Assembly (NCBI RefSeq): GCF_001307805.1 | Contig: NZ_CP013862.1 | Span: 2,356,001-2,420,000 of the forward strand | Source: Lentibacillus amyloliquefaciens | GTDB taxonomy: Bacteria > Bacillota > Bacilli > Bacillales > Amphibacillaceae | Direction of reading: 5' to 3' | Length of the DNA stretch: 64,000 bases | In this document: positions 35,526 through 44,886 of the stretch, piece after piece | Position numbering within the stretch: position 1 is the first letter of the stretch | How the letters are laid out: each line of letters begins with the position of its first letter | Program-made: the position numbers and the translations under genes | The notes under the pieces: model-generated | The model's database searches: none | Told to the model about the DNA's origin: nothing | The model's input: the letters and a program-made list of their open reading frames with translations, nothing else

Positions 35526-36449
35526 TTGATTCATATTCTACTTATTGCCGAAGATACTTCAGAACATTTGAATAAAAACTTCTATTATTTGGAACAAGAA
35601 CTGGCGAAACAGGTTTATTTATCGTTGTGGCGAAAACCAGGTCATATCAGCTATATTTTAAAAAAGCTTTCAGGAACCCCTGATTTTATCCTGCTGTTAA
35701 ACGATCTGGACCAAAAAATGTACCCCATGATTAAAGGCCTTGCCCACATTGATATTCCAACAGGCTTATTTATCAATGATGTTCACCGCTTGACGAAGTT
35801 ACGGAAAAACTTCATTGAAAAAAATGACATTGATCGTCTATTTACCGTTGTACGGGAAAAATTTTTAACAACATATCCGGAGTTTGCAATGAAAATGGAA
35901 TGGCTTCCAAACTTTGTCAACACAACTCTCTATAAAGACTATGGCCTGGCTAAAGATATTAATCTATTAATGATGGGCGCCGTTAATGATATTTATCCAC
36001 TAAGGCGAACGATTCTTAATGCCTATCAGGGTGATGCCAATTTTATCTATCACAGTCACCCGGGGTATCGGTATTTTTCCAAAGAAGAAGAAAGCCAACA
36101 TTTTATCGGCCAAACGTATGCAAAAGAGCTCAACCGATCCAAGATTTTCTTCACTAGCCCATCGACATTGAATTACCCGGTTATCAAATATTTTGAGGTG
36201 CTTGCCTGCCGATCTCTTCTTCTGGCACCTGCATTTAAGGAACTGGAGGATTTAGGTTTTATCCCCAATTTTCACTTTATTCCGATAAACGAACACAACT
36301 TCAAAGAAAAGGCTGCATATTATTTAGCACAAGAAACAGAAAGACAACAAATTGCCGATCAAGGTTATCGTTTCGTTCATGAACGTCACACTGTTCAACA
36401 ACGGACAGAGCAGCTTATCAAACGCATCGAAAAAATACTTGAACAGTAA
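35526..36449 (+). CDS. CgeB-like glycosyltransferase
   Basis: 307 residues of GT-B type, resembling the CgeB/Glyco_trans_1_2 group. The C-terminal half carries ELNRSKIFFTSPSTLNYPVIKYFEVLACRSLLLAP, the nucleotide-sugar-binding region in which the acidic residue of F-E is conserved, and a closing HTVQQRTEQL helix. B. subtilis CgeB is a sporulation gene connected with the outermost spore layer. The start is TTG at 35526 with an excellent GAGGAGGTG site 6 nt upstream. It is the first gene of a plus-strand run, and the following acetyltransferase begins 15 bp after it. Confidence 0.8.
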   Translation: MIHILLIAEDTSEHLNKNFYYLEQELAKQVYLSLWRKPGHISYILKKLSGTPDFILLLNDLDQKMYPMIKGLAHIDIPTGLFINDVHRLTKLRKNFIEKNDIDRLFTVVREKFLTTYPEFAMKMEWLPNFVNTTLYKDYGLAKDINLLMMGAVNDIYPLRRTILNAYQGDANFIYHSHPGYRYFSKEEESQHFIGQTYAKELNRSKIFFTSPSTLNYPVIKYFEVLACRSLLLAPAFKELEDLGFIPNFHFIPINEHNFKEKAAYYLAQETERQQIADQGYRFVHERHTVQQRTEQLIKRIEKILEQ

Positions 36450-36464
36450 AATGGAGGGATTCAC

Positions 36465-37154
36465 TTGTCTTCCGTACCTGAAAGTACACAGCTCGGAAAA
36501 CATGTTGTTATAGAAGATAATGTAGTAATAGGAAAGAATGTCACGATTGGCCATAACACAACAATCCTGCAAGGGACCCAAATAGGTGATGATGTCACCA
36601 TTGGCAATAACTGTGTCCTTGGGATTAAAACGTCCGGAAACCAGCTGATGCGGAAAAAAGCTGACAAAGATGGCCGTCTGAATATCCAGTCCGGGTCAAG
36701 AATAGGGCATATAGCATCCATCTATACCGGAACCAACATTGGTAAAAATGTGTTCATCGGTGATCATGCGAGCATCAGAGAAAATGTGTCGGTTGGTGAT
36801 AAATCTGTGGTCGGCAGAGCTGCAATCGTTGAATTGAACAGTTTAATTGGAGACTCCTGCACCATTCAGACACTGGCATATGTAACAGGAGATACGACAT
36901 TGGAAGACAATGTCTTTATCGGCCCGTGTGTATCCATGTCGAATGATAAATATATGGGCGCTAAAAATTTCACCCTGAACGGACCGTATATTAAAACAGG
37001 AGCAAAAATCGGCAATAATGCATCATTGCTTCCTGGAATTACAGTTGGCCGCGACAGTATAATCGGCGCCGGCGCTGCTGTTACGAAGGATATAGAAGAT
37101 AATATAACAGCTGCAGGGGTTCCTGCTAAAAGGCTTAATCACAATGGTGACTAA
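36465..37154 (+). CDS. Hexapeptide-repeat acetyltransferase (WbpD/WlbB-like)
   Basis: 229 residues of left-handed beta-helix built from [IV]G-x4 hexapeptides (VVIEDNVVIGKNVTIGHNTTI ... VTIGNNCVLG and IGNNASLLPGITVGRDSIIGAGAAVTKDI). The closing AAGVPAKRL is typical. This layout matches acyltransferases that N-acetylate 3-amino sugars on UDP-GlcNAc-uronate (WbpD/WlbB), and the partner enzymes are in the locus. The start is TTG with GGAGGG 8 nt upstream. Longer than the 190-200 residues usual for WbpD, with an extra coil between residues 50 and 75. Substrate is inferred from context. Confidence 0.8.
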   Translation: MSSVPESTQLGKHVVIEDNVVIGKNVTIGHNTTILQGTQIGDDVTIGNNCVLGIKTSGNQLMRKKADKDGRLNIQSGSRIGHIASIYTGTNIGKNVFIGDHASIRENVSVGDKSVVGRAAIVELNSLIGDSCTIQTLAYVTGDTTLEDNVFIGPCVSMSNDKYMGAKNFTLNGPYIKTGAKIGNNASLLPGITVGRDSIIGAGAAVTKDIEDNITAAGVPAKRLNHNGD

Positions 37155-37237
37155 TAGCGTTGGACACCATTACTTCGCCGTAATACCCGACTCACTTTCT
37201 CAACAAGCAAACAAACCAGCAGGAAAGGTGGATTGTA

Positions 37238-38461
37238 ATGGCCAAAAAAGTTTGTATGGTTGTTGCTCACCATCCATTTACAGATGCCAGAATTTTTAAG
37301 AAAGAGGCAAAAAGCTTACAGAAAAAAGGCTATCATATCACCATGATTGTCCCGAGACAAAGCGGAAAATTGTTTGACATTGATGGCACCCCTTATCGAA
37401 AACAATTCCGAAATAAAGTTTTTACCTATGAAGGCATAAAAATTGTCACGTACCATTCCGAAAGCAGTCAAAAGGCATTAAGTACTGTATTAAGTAATGA
37501 AAGTGTCTGGGAAAGAAAAGGGTTTAATAACACCCTCACGCAGCTTGCCATTCAGGAAGACGCTGATATATACCATGCGCACGAGTATCTCTCGCTGTTT
37601 GCCGGAATTGGCATTAAGCGGCAGATGAAGAAAAAGAAAGGAAAAGATGTCAAATTAATATACGACAGTCATGAGTTGACGCCAGACCCTTTAGATCCAA
37701 GATATACTGAGGAACGAAGAGATCTTTTGAAACAAAAGCTTTTGACAATGCTTGATGAAGTTGATCATGTTATAACGGTTTCCCATTCGATTAAATCATG
37801 GTACTTATCCCATAAACCGGACCTGCCCGTTGACGTTATCTATAATTCTCCCCCGCTAGCTCAACATCATAAACCGAAAGCATATAACTCGAATGGGCTA
37901 ACGGTTGGCTACGAAGGTAATATTGACACCAGCCTGGGCGGAATGGAAAAGTTTCTCGACATTTCTGAATTATGTTCAAAAGAGTTGGATTTTGAATTCA
38001 AAATTATCGGAGGAAGCCGGTATGGCGATTCGATTAATATACCAACCAATCTGAAGCATCAAATCATGTTAACCGGATGGGTCGATTACCATGCGATTCC
38101 AAAGCAAATGCATGATATTGATGTGGGTATGGTCGATTTAGAAGGCGTCGAATACTCACTTAACCGGGACTATGCATTGCCGAATAAATTTTTCAGTTAT
38201 CTGAACAACGGTGTACCAGTGGTGGTTAATAAATGCAAAGAAATGAAGGAATTTATCAACAGACATCATTGCGGCTTTGTAATCGACAAAACGAATGCAA
38301 CATCACATGACTTTGCCGATGCCTTTCTTTCGCTTCACCAGGATAAAAACAAATTACAGCAAATGAGCCAAAATAGCCGTCATGTCATGGAAAAATTCTA
38401 TTCATGGGAAAACATGGAGAAACGGCTGTTCGCTATTTATCAATCACTTTTCGCAACATAA
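37238..38461 (+). CDS. GT4-type glycosyltransferase (paralogue A)
   Basis: 407 residues, GT-B fold. The N-terminal domain starts KVCMVVAHHPFTDARIFKKEAKSL and includes YHAHEYLSLFAGIGIKR and YDSHELTPDP; the C-terminal donor domain has PNKFFSYLNNGVPVVVNKC. It is the same length as, and clearly related to, the gene at 42540 (shared DARIFKKxAKSL, IYDSHEL, VIYNSPPLA, FFSYLNNGVPV). So the locus has duplicated a transferase, probably to add different sugars or linkages. GAAAGGTG precedes the ATG. Confidence 0.85.
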   Translation: MAKKVCMVVAHHPFTDARIFKKEAKSLQKKGYHITMIVPRQSGKLFDIDGTPYRKQFRNKVFTYEGIKIVTYHSESSQKALSTVLSNESVWERKGFNNTLTQLAIQEDADIYHAHEYLSLFAGIGIKRQMKKKKGKDVKLIYDSHELTPDPLDPRYTEERRDLLKQKLLTMLDEVDHVITVSHSIKSWYLSHKPDLPVDVIYNSPPLAQHHKPKAYNSNGLTVGYEGNIDTSLGGMEKFLDISELCSKELDFEFKIIGGSRYGDSINIPTNLKHQIMLTGWVDYHAIPKQMHDIDVGMVDLEGVEYSLNRDYALPNKFFSYLNNGVPVVVNKCKEMKEFINRHHCGFVIDKTNATSHDFADAFLSLHQDKNKLQQMSQNSRHVMEKFYSWENMEKRLFAIYQSLFAT

Positions 38462-38523
38462 ACATTTAATCCATGTAATCAATGTGCTGTTTTTTTACAA
38501 TACATGAAGGAAGGTGCAGCGTT

Positions 38524-39546
38524 TTGAAATCTGAACCGATTCGTAATATTAACGTAACCCTGCATGATGAGTTTGAGTTAGAAGGGAAAAAAATAGGTGA
38601 TGAGCTATTTATACCAGTTTCGTTAATCGACAAAGGATTAAATCTGGAAAAACAATGGAACGAAAAAACACAGACATTAAAGTTAAAGGAGACACATGCG
38701 AACGTGTTCGATATCAGCCATTACGACAGCATGGGAAATTACTTGCACTATGACAAAAATAAGGTAGAAAACTGGAATGTAACATTCACTCGCGAAGGAA
38801 TTCCCAAAACCATATACCCGCACGGTGCTTACTTTAACCCATCCACTATCGCTCAATACGGATTGCAGCATTACAGTCTATATTTAAAAACGAATGACGT
38901 ATCGAATAAGTATAAATTCCTGAAAGCAGCAGATTGGTTTGTAAATCACCAAGATTCCCATGGCGGCTGGGCCTATCAATTCAACCATGATTTCTTTCCA
39001 GACAGACTGAATAAACTGAAGGCACCATGGTATTCAGCAATTGGTTTGGGTATGGCTATGTCGGTTTTATCACGAGCATCGTTCCTGACAAAAAATAGCA
39101 AATACAGTTCATGTGCTTTAAAAGCCAAGATACTATTTAAAACCCCTTCTGCCGGAAATGGTGTGCTGGCTAAATTTGAAAACAAGTATCTATTCTATGA
39201 AGAATGTCCGACAGATCCGCCCAGTTATATTTTAAATGGGTTCATGTTTTCATTAATCGGATTATATGACTTATTCAAATCAACAGGCAATAGCGAGGCA
39301 AATTGGTTATATGACAAAGGAATTGCCACTTTGAAAAGAATGCTTCCACTCTACGATTTAGGACACCGGACAGCATATGATCTGACACATTATACAACTG
39401 ATGGCGGCTACCCGAACGTTGCCACCTGGGGGTATCATATTGGGCATATTCATTTGCTGGCTGCCATAAATTCGATTGAAAAAGATCTGAAAATGAACGA
39501 AGCCCTCCAAAGGTGGAAAGAATATTTAAAAGGAAAAACAATTTGA
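38524..39546 (+). CDS. D-glucuronyl C5-epimerase-like protein
   Basis: 340 residues. The C-terminal two thirds match the heparosan/heparan glucuronyl C5-epimerase domain: WFVNHQDSHGGWAYQFN, APWYSAIGLGMAMSVLSRAS, FYEECPTDPPSYILNGFMFSLIGLYDL and YDLTHYTTDGGYPNVATWGYHIGHIHLL. In that family the conserved Tyr and Glu residues and the PPSYILNG segment line the active site; the enzyme inverts C5 of a uronic acid within the polymer. No signal peptide or membrane anchor is seen, so it would act in the cytoplasm or inside the forming spore (mother cell). The start is TTG at 38524 with GAAGGAAGGTG 7 nt upstream. Its neighbours make uronic sugar nucleotides, the natural substrate class. Confidence 0.82.
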   Translation: MKSEPIRNINVTLHDEFELEGKKIGDELFIPVSLIDKGLNLEKQWNEKTQTLKLKETHANVFDISHYDSMGNYLHYDKNKVENWNVTFTREGIPKTIYPHGAYFNPSTIAQYGLQHYSLYLKTNDVSNKYKFLKAADWFVNHQDSHGGWAYQFNHDFFPDRLNKLKAPWYSAIGLGMAMSVLSRASFLTKNSKYSSCALKAKILFKTPSAGNGVLAKFENKYLFYEECPTDPPSYILNGFMFSLIGLYDLFKSTGNSEANWLYDKGIATLKRMLPLYDLGHRTAYDLTHYTTDGGYPNVATWGYHIGHIHLLAAINSIEKDLKMNEALQRWKEYLKGKTI

Positions 39547-39556
39547 ATAACCGTCG

Positions 39557-39597
39557 AAAAAAGCTGAGTGGATCTATATCCGGCTCAGCTTTTTTCA
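39557..39597. terminator. Bidirectional terminator between the C5-epimerase-like gene and wecB
   Basis: AAAAAAGCTGAG / CTCAGCTTTTTT perfect 12-bp stem with a 15-nt loop. The right arm includes the last codons and stop of wecB. Confidence 0.9.
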
Positions 39598-40670
39598 TGC
39601 CATTTCTTTACCAAAGTCTTTGCAATTTGGTGTGCAGCATGGCCGTCCCCGAAAATTGGCGGTGATTCTTCAGGTGTATGAAGTTTCATAACTTTATCCG
39701 CTATTGCCTCCTGATTCGCCCCTGCCAGCCGGTTCCATCCTGTTTCCACAGTTTCTGTCCATTCTGTTTCATCCCTCAGTGTGACACAAGGCACCTGAAG
39801 CATATACGCTTCCTTCTGCAACCCTCCGGAATCAGTCAAGATAATACTTGCTTTGGAAACAGCGCTCAACATGTCAAAATAGTTTAATGGCTCTACAATT
39901 TTAATATGAGGAGCATCGACTAAATCATTTAATTGGAATGCGTTAATTTTGTTTTTCGTTCTGGGATGCAATGGCAATACAGTCGTCTTCGCAAATCGCT
40001 GGAATACTTCAAGAATGGATTTGAGGCGCCTTGGGTCATCTGTGTTTTCCGCCCGATGAATCGTGACCAGGTAATAATTATTTTCGGATAACGATAAATC
40101 TTGCAGAATGGTGGATTGCTGTACAGCGTATGATCTAAAGTGGAGAACGGCATCATACATAATATCGCCGGTAACATATACACGCTCATTAATTCCTTCC
40201 CGTTTCAGGTTTTCAGCTGCCGCCGGAGAAGGACAGAACAGCCAGTCGGAAAGATGATCTGTCACCACCCGATTAACCTCTTCAGGCATTTTCCGGTTAA
40301 AACTGCGCAGCCCGGACTCTATATGGGCAACCGGAATATGCAGTTTTGATGCTGCCAGGCTTCCGGCAAGTGTGGAATTCGTATCGCCATATACCACGAC
40401 AATGTCCGGGTTAACGGAAATCATAACGTATTCCAGCTCTGATAGCATTTCCCCTGTTTGCTCCCCATGCGTTCCGGACCCAATCCCCAAATAATAGTCC
40501 GGTTCGGGAAGGTTCAACTGCTCAAAGAAGATATCGGACATACTGGCATCATAATGCTGCCCCGTATGAACAATGATTTCCTTCACTTCGGTATACGACT
40601 TCAAAGTTTTCGACAGCATGCAGGCCTTGATAAATTGTGGTCTGGCTCCAACAACCGTTAATATCCTCAT
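39585..40670 (-). CDS. wecB: Non-hydrolysing UDP-GlcNAc 2-epimerase (WecB/WbpI type)
   Basis: Interconverts UDP-GlcNAc-type and UDP-ManNAc-type sugars at C2. It is 361 residues. Motifs: VVGARPQFIKACML at the N-terminus, VVYGDTNSTLAGSLAA, HIESGLRSFNRKMPEEVNR (catalytic Glu and the His of HxE), VTIHRAENTD and ILTDSGGLQKEA near the UDP site. The close relative WbpI uses the diacetamido uronate; the other four Wbp-type genes in the locus make that substrate conceivable. Start ATG at 40670, overlapping the stop of the preceding epimerase/dehydratase as ATGA. AGAAGGA upstream. Confidence 0.9.
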   Translation of the reverse strand: MRILTVVGARPQFIKACMLSKTLKSYTEVKEIIVHTGQHYDASMSDIFFEQLNLPEPDYYLGIGSGTHGEQTGEMLSELEYVMISVNPDIVVVYGDTNSTLAGSLAASKLHIPVAHIESGLRSFNRKMPEEVNRVVTDHLSDWLFCPSPAAAENLKREGINERVYVTGDIMYDAVLHFRSYAVQQSTILQDLSLSENNYYLVTIHRAENTDDPRRLKSILEVFQRFAKTTVLPLHPRTKNKINAFQLNDLVDAPHIKIVEPLNYFDMLSAVSKASIILTDSGGLQKEAYMLQVPCVTLRDETEWTETVETGWNRLAGANQEAIADKVMKLHTPEESPPIFGDGHAAHQIAKTLVKKWHEKS

Positions 40671-41653
40671 ACGTCCTTCTCTTCTTTCGCAGCTCTTACC
40701 CAATCGACCGTATTGCTCACCCCGTCTTTAAAAGGGGTTTTATTATATTGGCCAATCATGTTGTGTAATTTATTGACTGAGGCTCTATGGCTTTGGACAT
40801 CTGCTGTCCGCTGGGGCTTTCTTAAAGTTTTCCCCTGGTAATTCATAACGCTTTCAATTGTTTCCACAACATATTGAATTGATAATTTTTGGTCCGTGGA
40901 GATATTAACGGATTCACCGCGAGACATAAATGTGAAAACTTTTATTGCCATATCAGCAGTATCTTCAACGTAAACATAATCTCTTGTCTGCTTGCCGTCT
41001 CCATGAATCTCAGGATAATCGTTTTCCAGGATTTTTTTGATGGTAATCGGGATAACACCGGCCATAGGTCCTGCAAAATTCTGCCGCGGACCATAATTAT
41101 TGAATGGCCGTACAATAAAGGCGTCCAGGCCAAACATTTTCACATATGTCCGAAGCATTAAATCCGCCGCAGCTTTTCCGGCTGCATAAGGTGTTTCAGG
41201 GTCAAGGGGATGCTCTTCATCCATGGGCTCGTACTGAGAGGAACCATATGCCTCCGAGGAGGAAAAGTGGCATAATGTCTGAAATTTCTTCTGCCGTTGA
41301 AACTCCAGCAGATTTTTTAAGACTTGCACATTGGTCAAAAACGTATTGGAAGGGTTGATAAATGAATAGTTCAATGGCTTTGTGGCGCAGTTGAAAACAA
41401 TATCAATCGCGTGCCTTTCGATAATATAACCCAGTGCTTCCTGATTTTCGGCATCATCCACATAGAACGTTGCACCATTCTTTAAGGCCTTCTTAATATT
41501 TGCCTTTTTCCCTATAAAGAGACTATCTACAATGACAACCTGATTTGCCCCTTCCTCTGCCAGCCTATCTGCCAGATGGCTTCCGATGAATCCGGCGCCA
41601 CCTACAACTAATACATTGCTATTTGTAATTGACTGTCGTTCCAATTCCTTCAT
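40667..41653 (-). CDS. NAD-dependent sugar-nucleotide epimerase/dehydratase
   Basis: Extended SDR of 328 residues. The Rossmann motif VLVVGGAGFIGSHLADRL, the catalytic Ser in HFSSSEAYGSSQ, YAAGKAAADL (Tyr-x3-Lys) and the substrate end RPFNNYGPRQ with DGKQTRDYVYVEDTA are all present, as in UDP-hexose 4-epimerases and dTDP-glucose 4,6-dehydratases; the two cannot be told apart by eye. The start is uncertain: an ATG at 41653 directly abuts AAAGGA, while a TTG at 41644 has better spacing. Middle gene of a minus-strand trio with the SDR (41667) and wecB. Confidence 0.85.
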   Translation of the reverse strand: MKELERQSITNSNVLVVGGAGFIGSHLADRLAEEGANQVVIVDSLFIGKKANIKKALKNGATFYVDDAENQEALGYIIERHAIDIVFNCATKPLNYSFINPSNTFLTNVQVLKNLLEFQRQKKFQTLCHFSSSEAYGSSQYEPMDEEHPLDPETPYAAGKAAADLMLRTYVKMFGLDAFIVRPFNNYGPRQNFAGPMAGVIPITIKKILENDYPEIHGDGKQTRDYVYVEDTADMAIKVFTFMSRGESVNISTDQKLSIQYVVETIESVMNYQGKTLRKPQRTADVQSHRASVNKLHNMIGQYNKTPFKDGVSNTVDWVRAAKEEKDV

Positions 41654-41666
41654 TCCTTTCAATTCG

Positions 41667-42425
41667 TTAAAAATTCAACCGGGACTGCCCGCCATCGACC
41701 GTGATCGTCGACCCTACTATCCAGGAAGCCTTATCAGACGCTAAAAACGCAGCCGTATGACCGATCTCTTCCGGTGTTCCAAGCCGTCCTGCCGGAATTT
41801 TTTCCCGGGCATAGTTTTTTAAATAATCCGGATTACGCTCAAGTCTCCGTTCCCATTCCTTATTGGGATGATAAACTGCACCGGGGGCAATGCCGACGAC
41901 CCGAACATTATCTTTAATGACCTCTGAACTGAATGATTTAGTAAAACTGATCAATGCAGCCTTAGAGGCATTATAGGAGGGCGAGCCACCGGACTCTTTC
42001 CCATATATGGACGAAATATTGATGATGACTCCCTTTTCACTTTCTATCATGCTATGACCCGCTAACTGACTTAAATGGACTGCCGATATCAAGTTTAATG
42101 CCATTGTGTCTTCAAATACACTAGGCGGCGTATTTACGATCGACGTGCCATGATTGGTCGCTGCATTGTTAACCAGTATGTCAATAGTATTAAAATCATC
42201 GATAAATTCAGCAATCAGCTGTTCTCTATCTTCGTGTTTTAATAGATCTTTCTGGTAGATTGTATGAAGACCCAGCTCTTTTTTTGTCTGCAAAAGTTCG
42301 GTGCGGGATCTGGCTGCAATGCCAACCTGTGCGCCTTCAGCGAGAAATGCCTGTGCAATTGCTTTTCCAATTCCTCTTGCTCCTCCGGTTACCAGCACCT
42401 TCTTTCCTTTGAGATTCAGCTCCAT
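41667..42425 (-). CDS. Short-chain dehydrogenase/reductase
   Basis: Classical SDR of 252 residues. Cofactor loop TGGARGIGKAIAQ, NNAATNHG, catalytic Ser in INISSIYG, and YNASKAALISF with Tyr-x3-Lys; the C-terminus ends VDGGQSRLNF as in FabG-type reductases. The substrate is unknown. In this position it may reduce a keto-sugar or make a lipid or polyol needed for the glycan, which is inference only. Starts the minus-strand trio; GAGGAG lies upstream of the ATG, 115 bp from the divergent glycosyltransferase. Confidence 0.85.
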   Translation of the reverse strand: MELNLKGKKVLVTGGARGIGKAIAQAFLAEGAQVGIAARSRTELLQTKKELGLHTIYQKDLLKHEDREQLIAEFIDDFNTIDILVNNAATNHGTSIVNTPPSVFEDTMALNLISAVHLSQLAGHSMIESEKGVIINISSIYGKESGGSPSYNASKAALISFTKSFSSEVIKDNVRVVGIAPGAVYHPNKEWERRLERNPDYLKNYAREKIPAGRLGTPEEIGHTAAFLASDKASWIVGSTITVDGGQSRLNF

Positions 42426-42539
42426 CTTCTCTCCTCCCCGAAATCAATGCTTTACACTTACTTTCCTAATTGTATGAATAAATCCGGAAAGTTGTTAATA
42501 CGTTAGCAGTAGTGCTTTAGCCAATTTCAGGAGGGAATC

Positions 42540-43763
42540 ATGGGAAAAAATGTCTGTTTCTTAGTGTCTGAACATCCGTTTTTAGACGCCAGGATTTTTA
42601 AAAAACAAGCAAAAAGCCTGTTGAAACAAGGATATGAAGTAACAATGGTCGTACCCAGAAGACAAGGATACCTGTTTGCTACAGATGGAAGTGTTTTTAA
42701 GGAGGCGTTTTTAAGTCAGACGTTTAGTCATGAAGGTATCAATGTTGTGACATATGAACAGTTGGAACTGGAGAAGCACATGAAAGCACTGTACCATCAC
42801 CTTCGTTCCGGGGACCATTCCCGTTACAATCATCCCCTGACAAGGATTGGCATTGATCAAAAGGCTGATATTTATCATGCACACGAGTTTATGTCATTAT
42901 ATGCAGGCATTGGAATCAAACGGGCTTTAACGGCAAGCGGAAGGCAATGCAAGTTGATCTATGACAGCCACGAATTAGAGCCCGATCCTTTGATTAATGA
43001 ACCCCGCAATACTCAAAATATTAAAAAGCAAATGCTAAAACTTATGCTAAGCGAACTTGACTATGTGATAACCGTATCGGAATCCATTAAGACATGGCAC
43101 CGCACCATAAATCCTCATGTGCCCATCGAAGTGATTTATAATTCTCCCCCTTTAGCATCCGAATACAACCCCGACAAGGGTGGCACTCAAGAAATTGTCC
43201 TCGGATATGAAGGGAGTTTGAATCGCAAAAGGGGCAATTTCCGAAAACTCATTCACATATTGAAGAAGTGCCAGCAGCATTTTCCAATGAAAGTCAAAAT
43301 CATTGGAGGAGGCAAGCATTTCGAAAGAGATTACCTCCAGCAACTGGACCCACACGTTAAAGAGAAAATTACGTATACTGGCTGGGTAAACTATGAAGCA
43401 ATTCCTGAAGCCATGAAAGATGTTGATATCGGATGGATCGACTTAGATGCTGCCAATTCCTTGAATAACCGCTTTGCGATGCCAAACAAGTTCTTCAGTT
43501 ATTTGAATAACGGTGTGCCGGTTATCGTCAATCAATGCACAGATATGGAAAATTTTATTGAAGCATATAATTGCGGCTACACTGTCAAAAAACAGCAAGC
43601 CACCGCCGAGGATTATGTGCGAACGCTGATCCATGCGGCATCAGACAGAAACAAAATCCGGGAGATGGGCTCGTCTGCACGCAACATCATGGAGACCATG
43701 TATAGCTGGGAACACATGGAGAAGCGGTTGTTCACTGTTTATCGTCAATTATCACAAGACTAG
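42540..43763 (+). CDS. GT4-type glycosyltransferase (paralogue B)
   Basis: 407 residues, the duplicate of the 37238 protein. It starts NVCFLVSEHPFLDARIFKKQAKSL and has IYHAHEFMSLYAGIGIKR, IYDSHELEPDPL, VIYNSPPLA and PNKFFSYLNNGVPVIVNQC at the donor site. The two copies share length and order of motifs but differ widely outside them, so the duplication is not recent. AGGAGGG is 5-6 nt before the ATG. It is followed by another transferase whose start lies 16 bp downstream. Confidence 0.85.
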   Translation: MGKNVCFLVSEHPFLDARIFKKQAKSLLKQGYEVTMVVPRRQGYLFATDGSVFKEAFLSQTFSHEGINVVTYEQLELEKHMKALYHHLRSGDHSRYNHPLTRIGIDQKADIYHAHEFMSLYAGIGIKRALTASGRQCKLIYDSHELEPDPLINEPRNTQNIKKQMLKLMLSELDYVITVSESIKTWHRTINPHVPIEVIYNSPPLASEYNPDKGGTQEIVLGYEGSLNRKRGNFRKLIHILKKCQQHFPMKVKIIGGGKHFERDYLQQLDPHVKEKITYTGWVNYEAIPEAMKDVDIGWIDLDAANSLNNRFAMPNKFFSYLNNGVPVIVNQCTDMENFIEAYNCGYTVKKQQATAEDYVRTLIHAASDRNKIREMGSSARNIMETMYSWEHMEKRLFTVYRQLSQD

Positions 43764-43778
43764 GAAAGGATGGTCACG

Positions 43779-44783
43779 ATGCGGGTATTACATTTGCCTT
43801 ATGGCTCGCCTATGATTGAATTGTCCAATGCACTGCGGTCAAAAGGCATTCAGTCGACATCATGCCATTTCAATGAACACCCGTTTGAATTCAAGCCTGA
43901 TATTTGTTTGCAGCTGAATACGCTGTCGAATCAGGAACAAACAAAAAAGCTGAAGCAATTTTTAAAGGAATCGATGCTTCAGTATGACATTTTTCATTTT
44001 CATTTCGGCGAAACTTTTTTTGCTGACAAAAGCGACCTAAAAATGCTGGAACGTGCCGGAAAGAAGATGGTTGTTCATCATCACGGTTCGGAAATCAGAC
44101 TTAAATCCGCTGCACAAACAAATAACCCTTACGTTCGGATAAAACCTGAATGGACTGAAGAAAAGATCAATCGACGTAACAGCACGCTGGCAAATTATAT
44201 CGCTCATGCGATTGTTCAGGATTATGAATTGGAATCATATATTAAAACTGCCTATAAACATGTCCACGTTATTCCACACACGATTGATGCCAATCAATAT
44301 ACACCACATTATCCATCCCCAAAAAACACACCTCCCCTTGTTGTACACGCTCCGTCATCTCGGCATATTAAAGGGACGGAATTCATCCTTAATGCAGTGA
44401 ACGAATTGAAGCGTTCAGGCTTATCATTCCAATTTCAATTAATTGAAGGCGTTTCGAATGAGGAAGCCAAAAATCTTATAGCCAAGGCAGATCTCGTCAT
44501 CGATCAGCTGCTTATTGGTGCCAGTGGTTATATCAGTTCGGAAGCCATGGCCTTTGGAAAACCTGTCATATGTTATATCAGACAGGATCTTGTATCAAAG
44601 TACCCGCGGGGGCTGCCTGTCGTCAATGCGAATCCCGATACCATAACCGCTGTTTTAAAAAATCTCCTCCAAAACCCGCAGAAATGGAAAGATCTCGGTA
44701 TAAAAGGAAGAAAATATATTGAAAAGCATCATCACGCTCCCATAGTGGCAAATCGCTATATTGACATTTATAAGAAGTTATAA
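43779..44783 (+). CDS. GT4/GT1-type glycosyltransferase
   Basis: 334 residues with a GT-B layout: N-terminal acceptor domain (RVLHLPYGSPMIELSNAL, FHFHFGETFFA, VVHHHGSEIR) and C-terminal donor domain (VVHAPSSRHIKGTEFILNAV, GASGYISSEAMAFGKPVICYI with the E-x7-E-like pair). The acceptor and sugar are unknown. ATG at 43779 with GAAAGGA 8 nt upstream; the frame extends to 43770. Operon with paralogue B; ends with a strong terminator. Confidence 0.82.
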   Translation: MRVLHLPYGSPMIELSNALRSKGIQSTSCHFNEHPFEFKPDICLQLNTLSNQEQTKKLKQFLKESMLQYDIFHFHFGETFFADKSDLKMLERAGKKMVVHHHGSEIRLKSAAQTNNPYVRIKPEWTEEKINRRNSTLANYIAHAIVQDYELESYIKTAYKHVHVIPHTIDANQYTPHYPSPKNTPPLVVHAPSSRHIKGTEFILNAVNELKRSGLSFQFQLIEGVSNEEAKNLIAKADLVIDQLLIGASGYISSEAMAFGKPVICYIRQDLVSKYPRGLPVVNANPDTITAVLKNLLQNPQKWKDLGIKGRKYIEKHHHAPIVANRYIDIYKKL

Positions 44784-44821
44784 GCAGTCCGGAAAACTAA
44801 GAATTGGACTGCTTATTTTTT
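44782..44821 (+). terminator. Terminator after the glycosyltransferase pair
   Basis: AAGCAGTCC / GGACTGCTT perfect 9-bp stem, 15-nt loop, then ATTTTTT. Confidence 0.9.
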
Positions 44822-44886
44822 AGAATCTCATTAGTCAGTCCAATCGTTACTACTTTCACTCCCATAGACTATACAATAAACATCTT

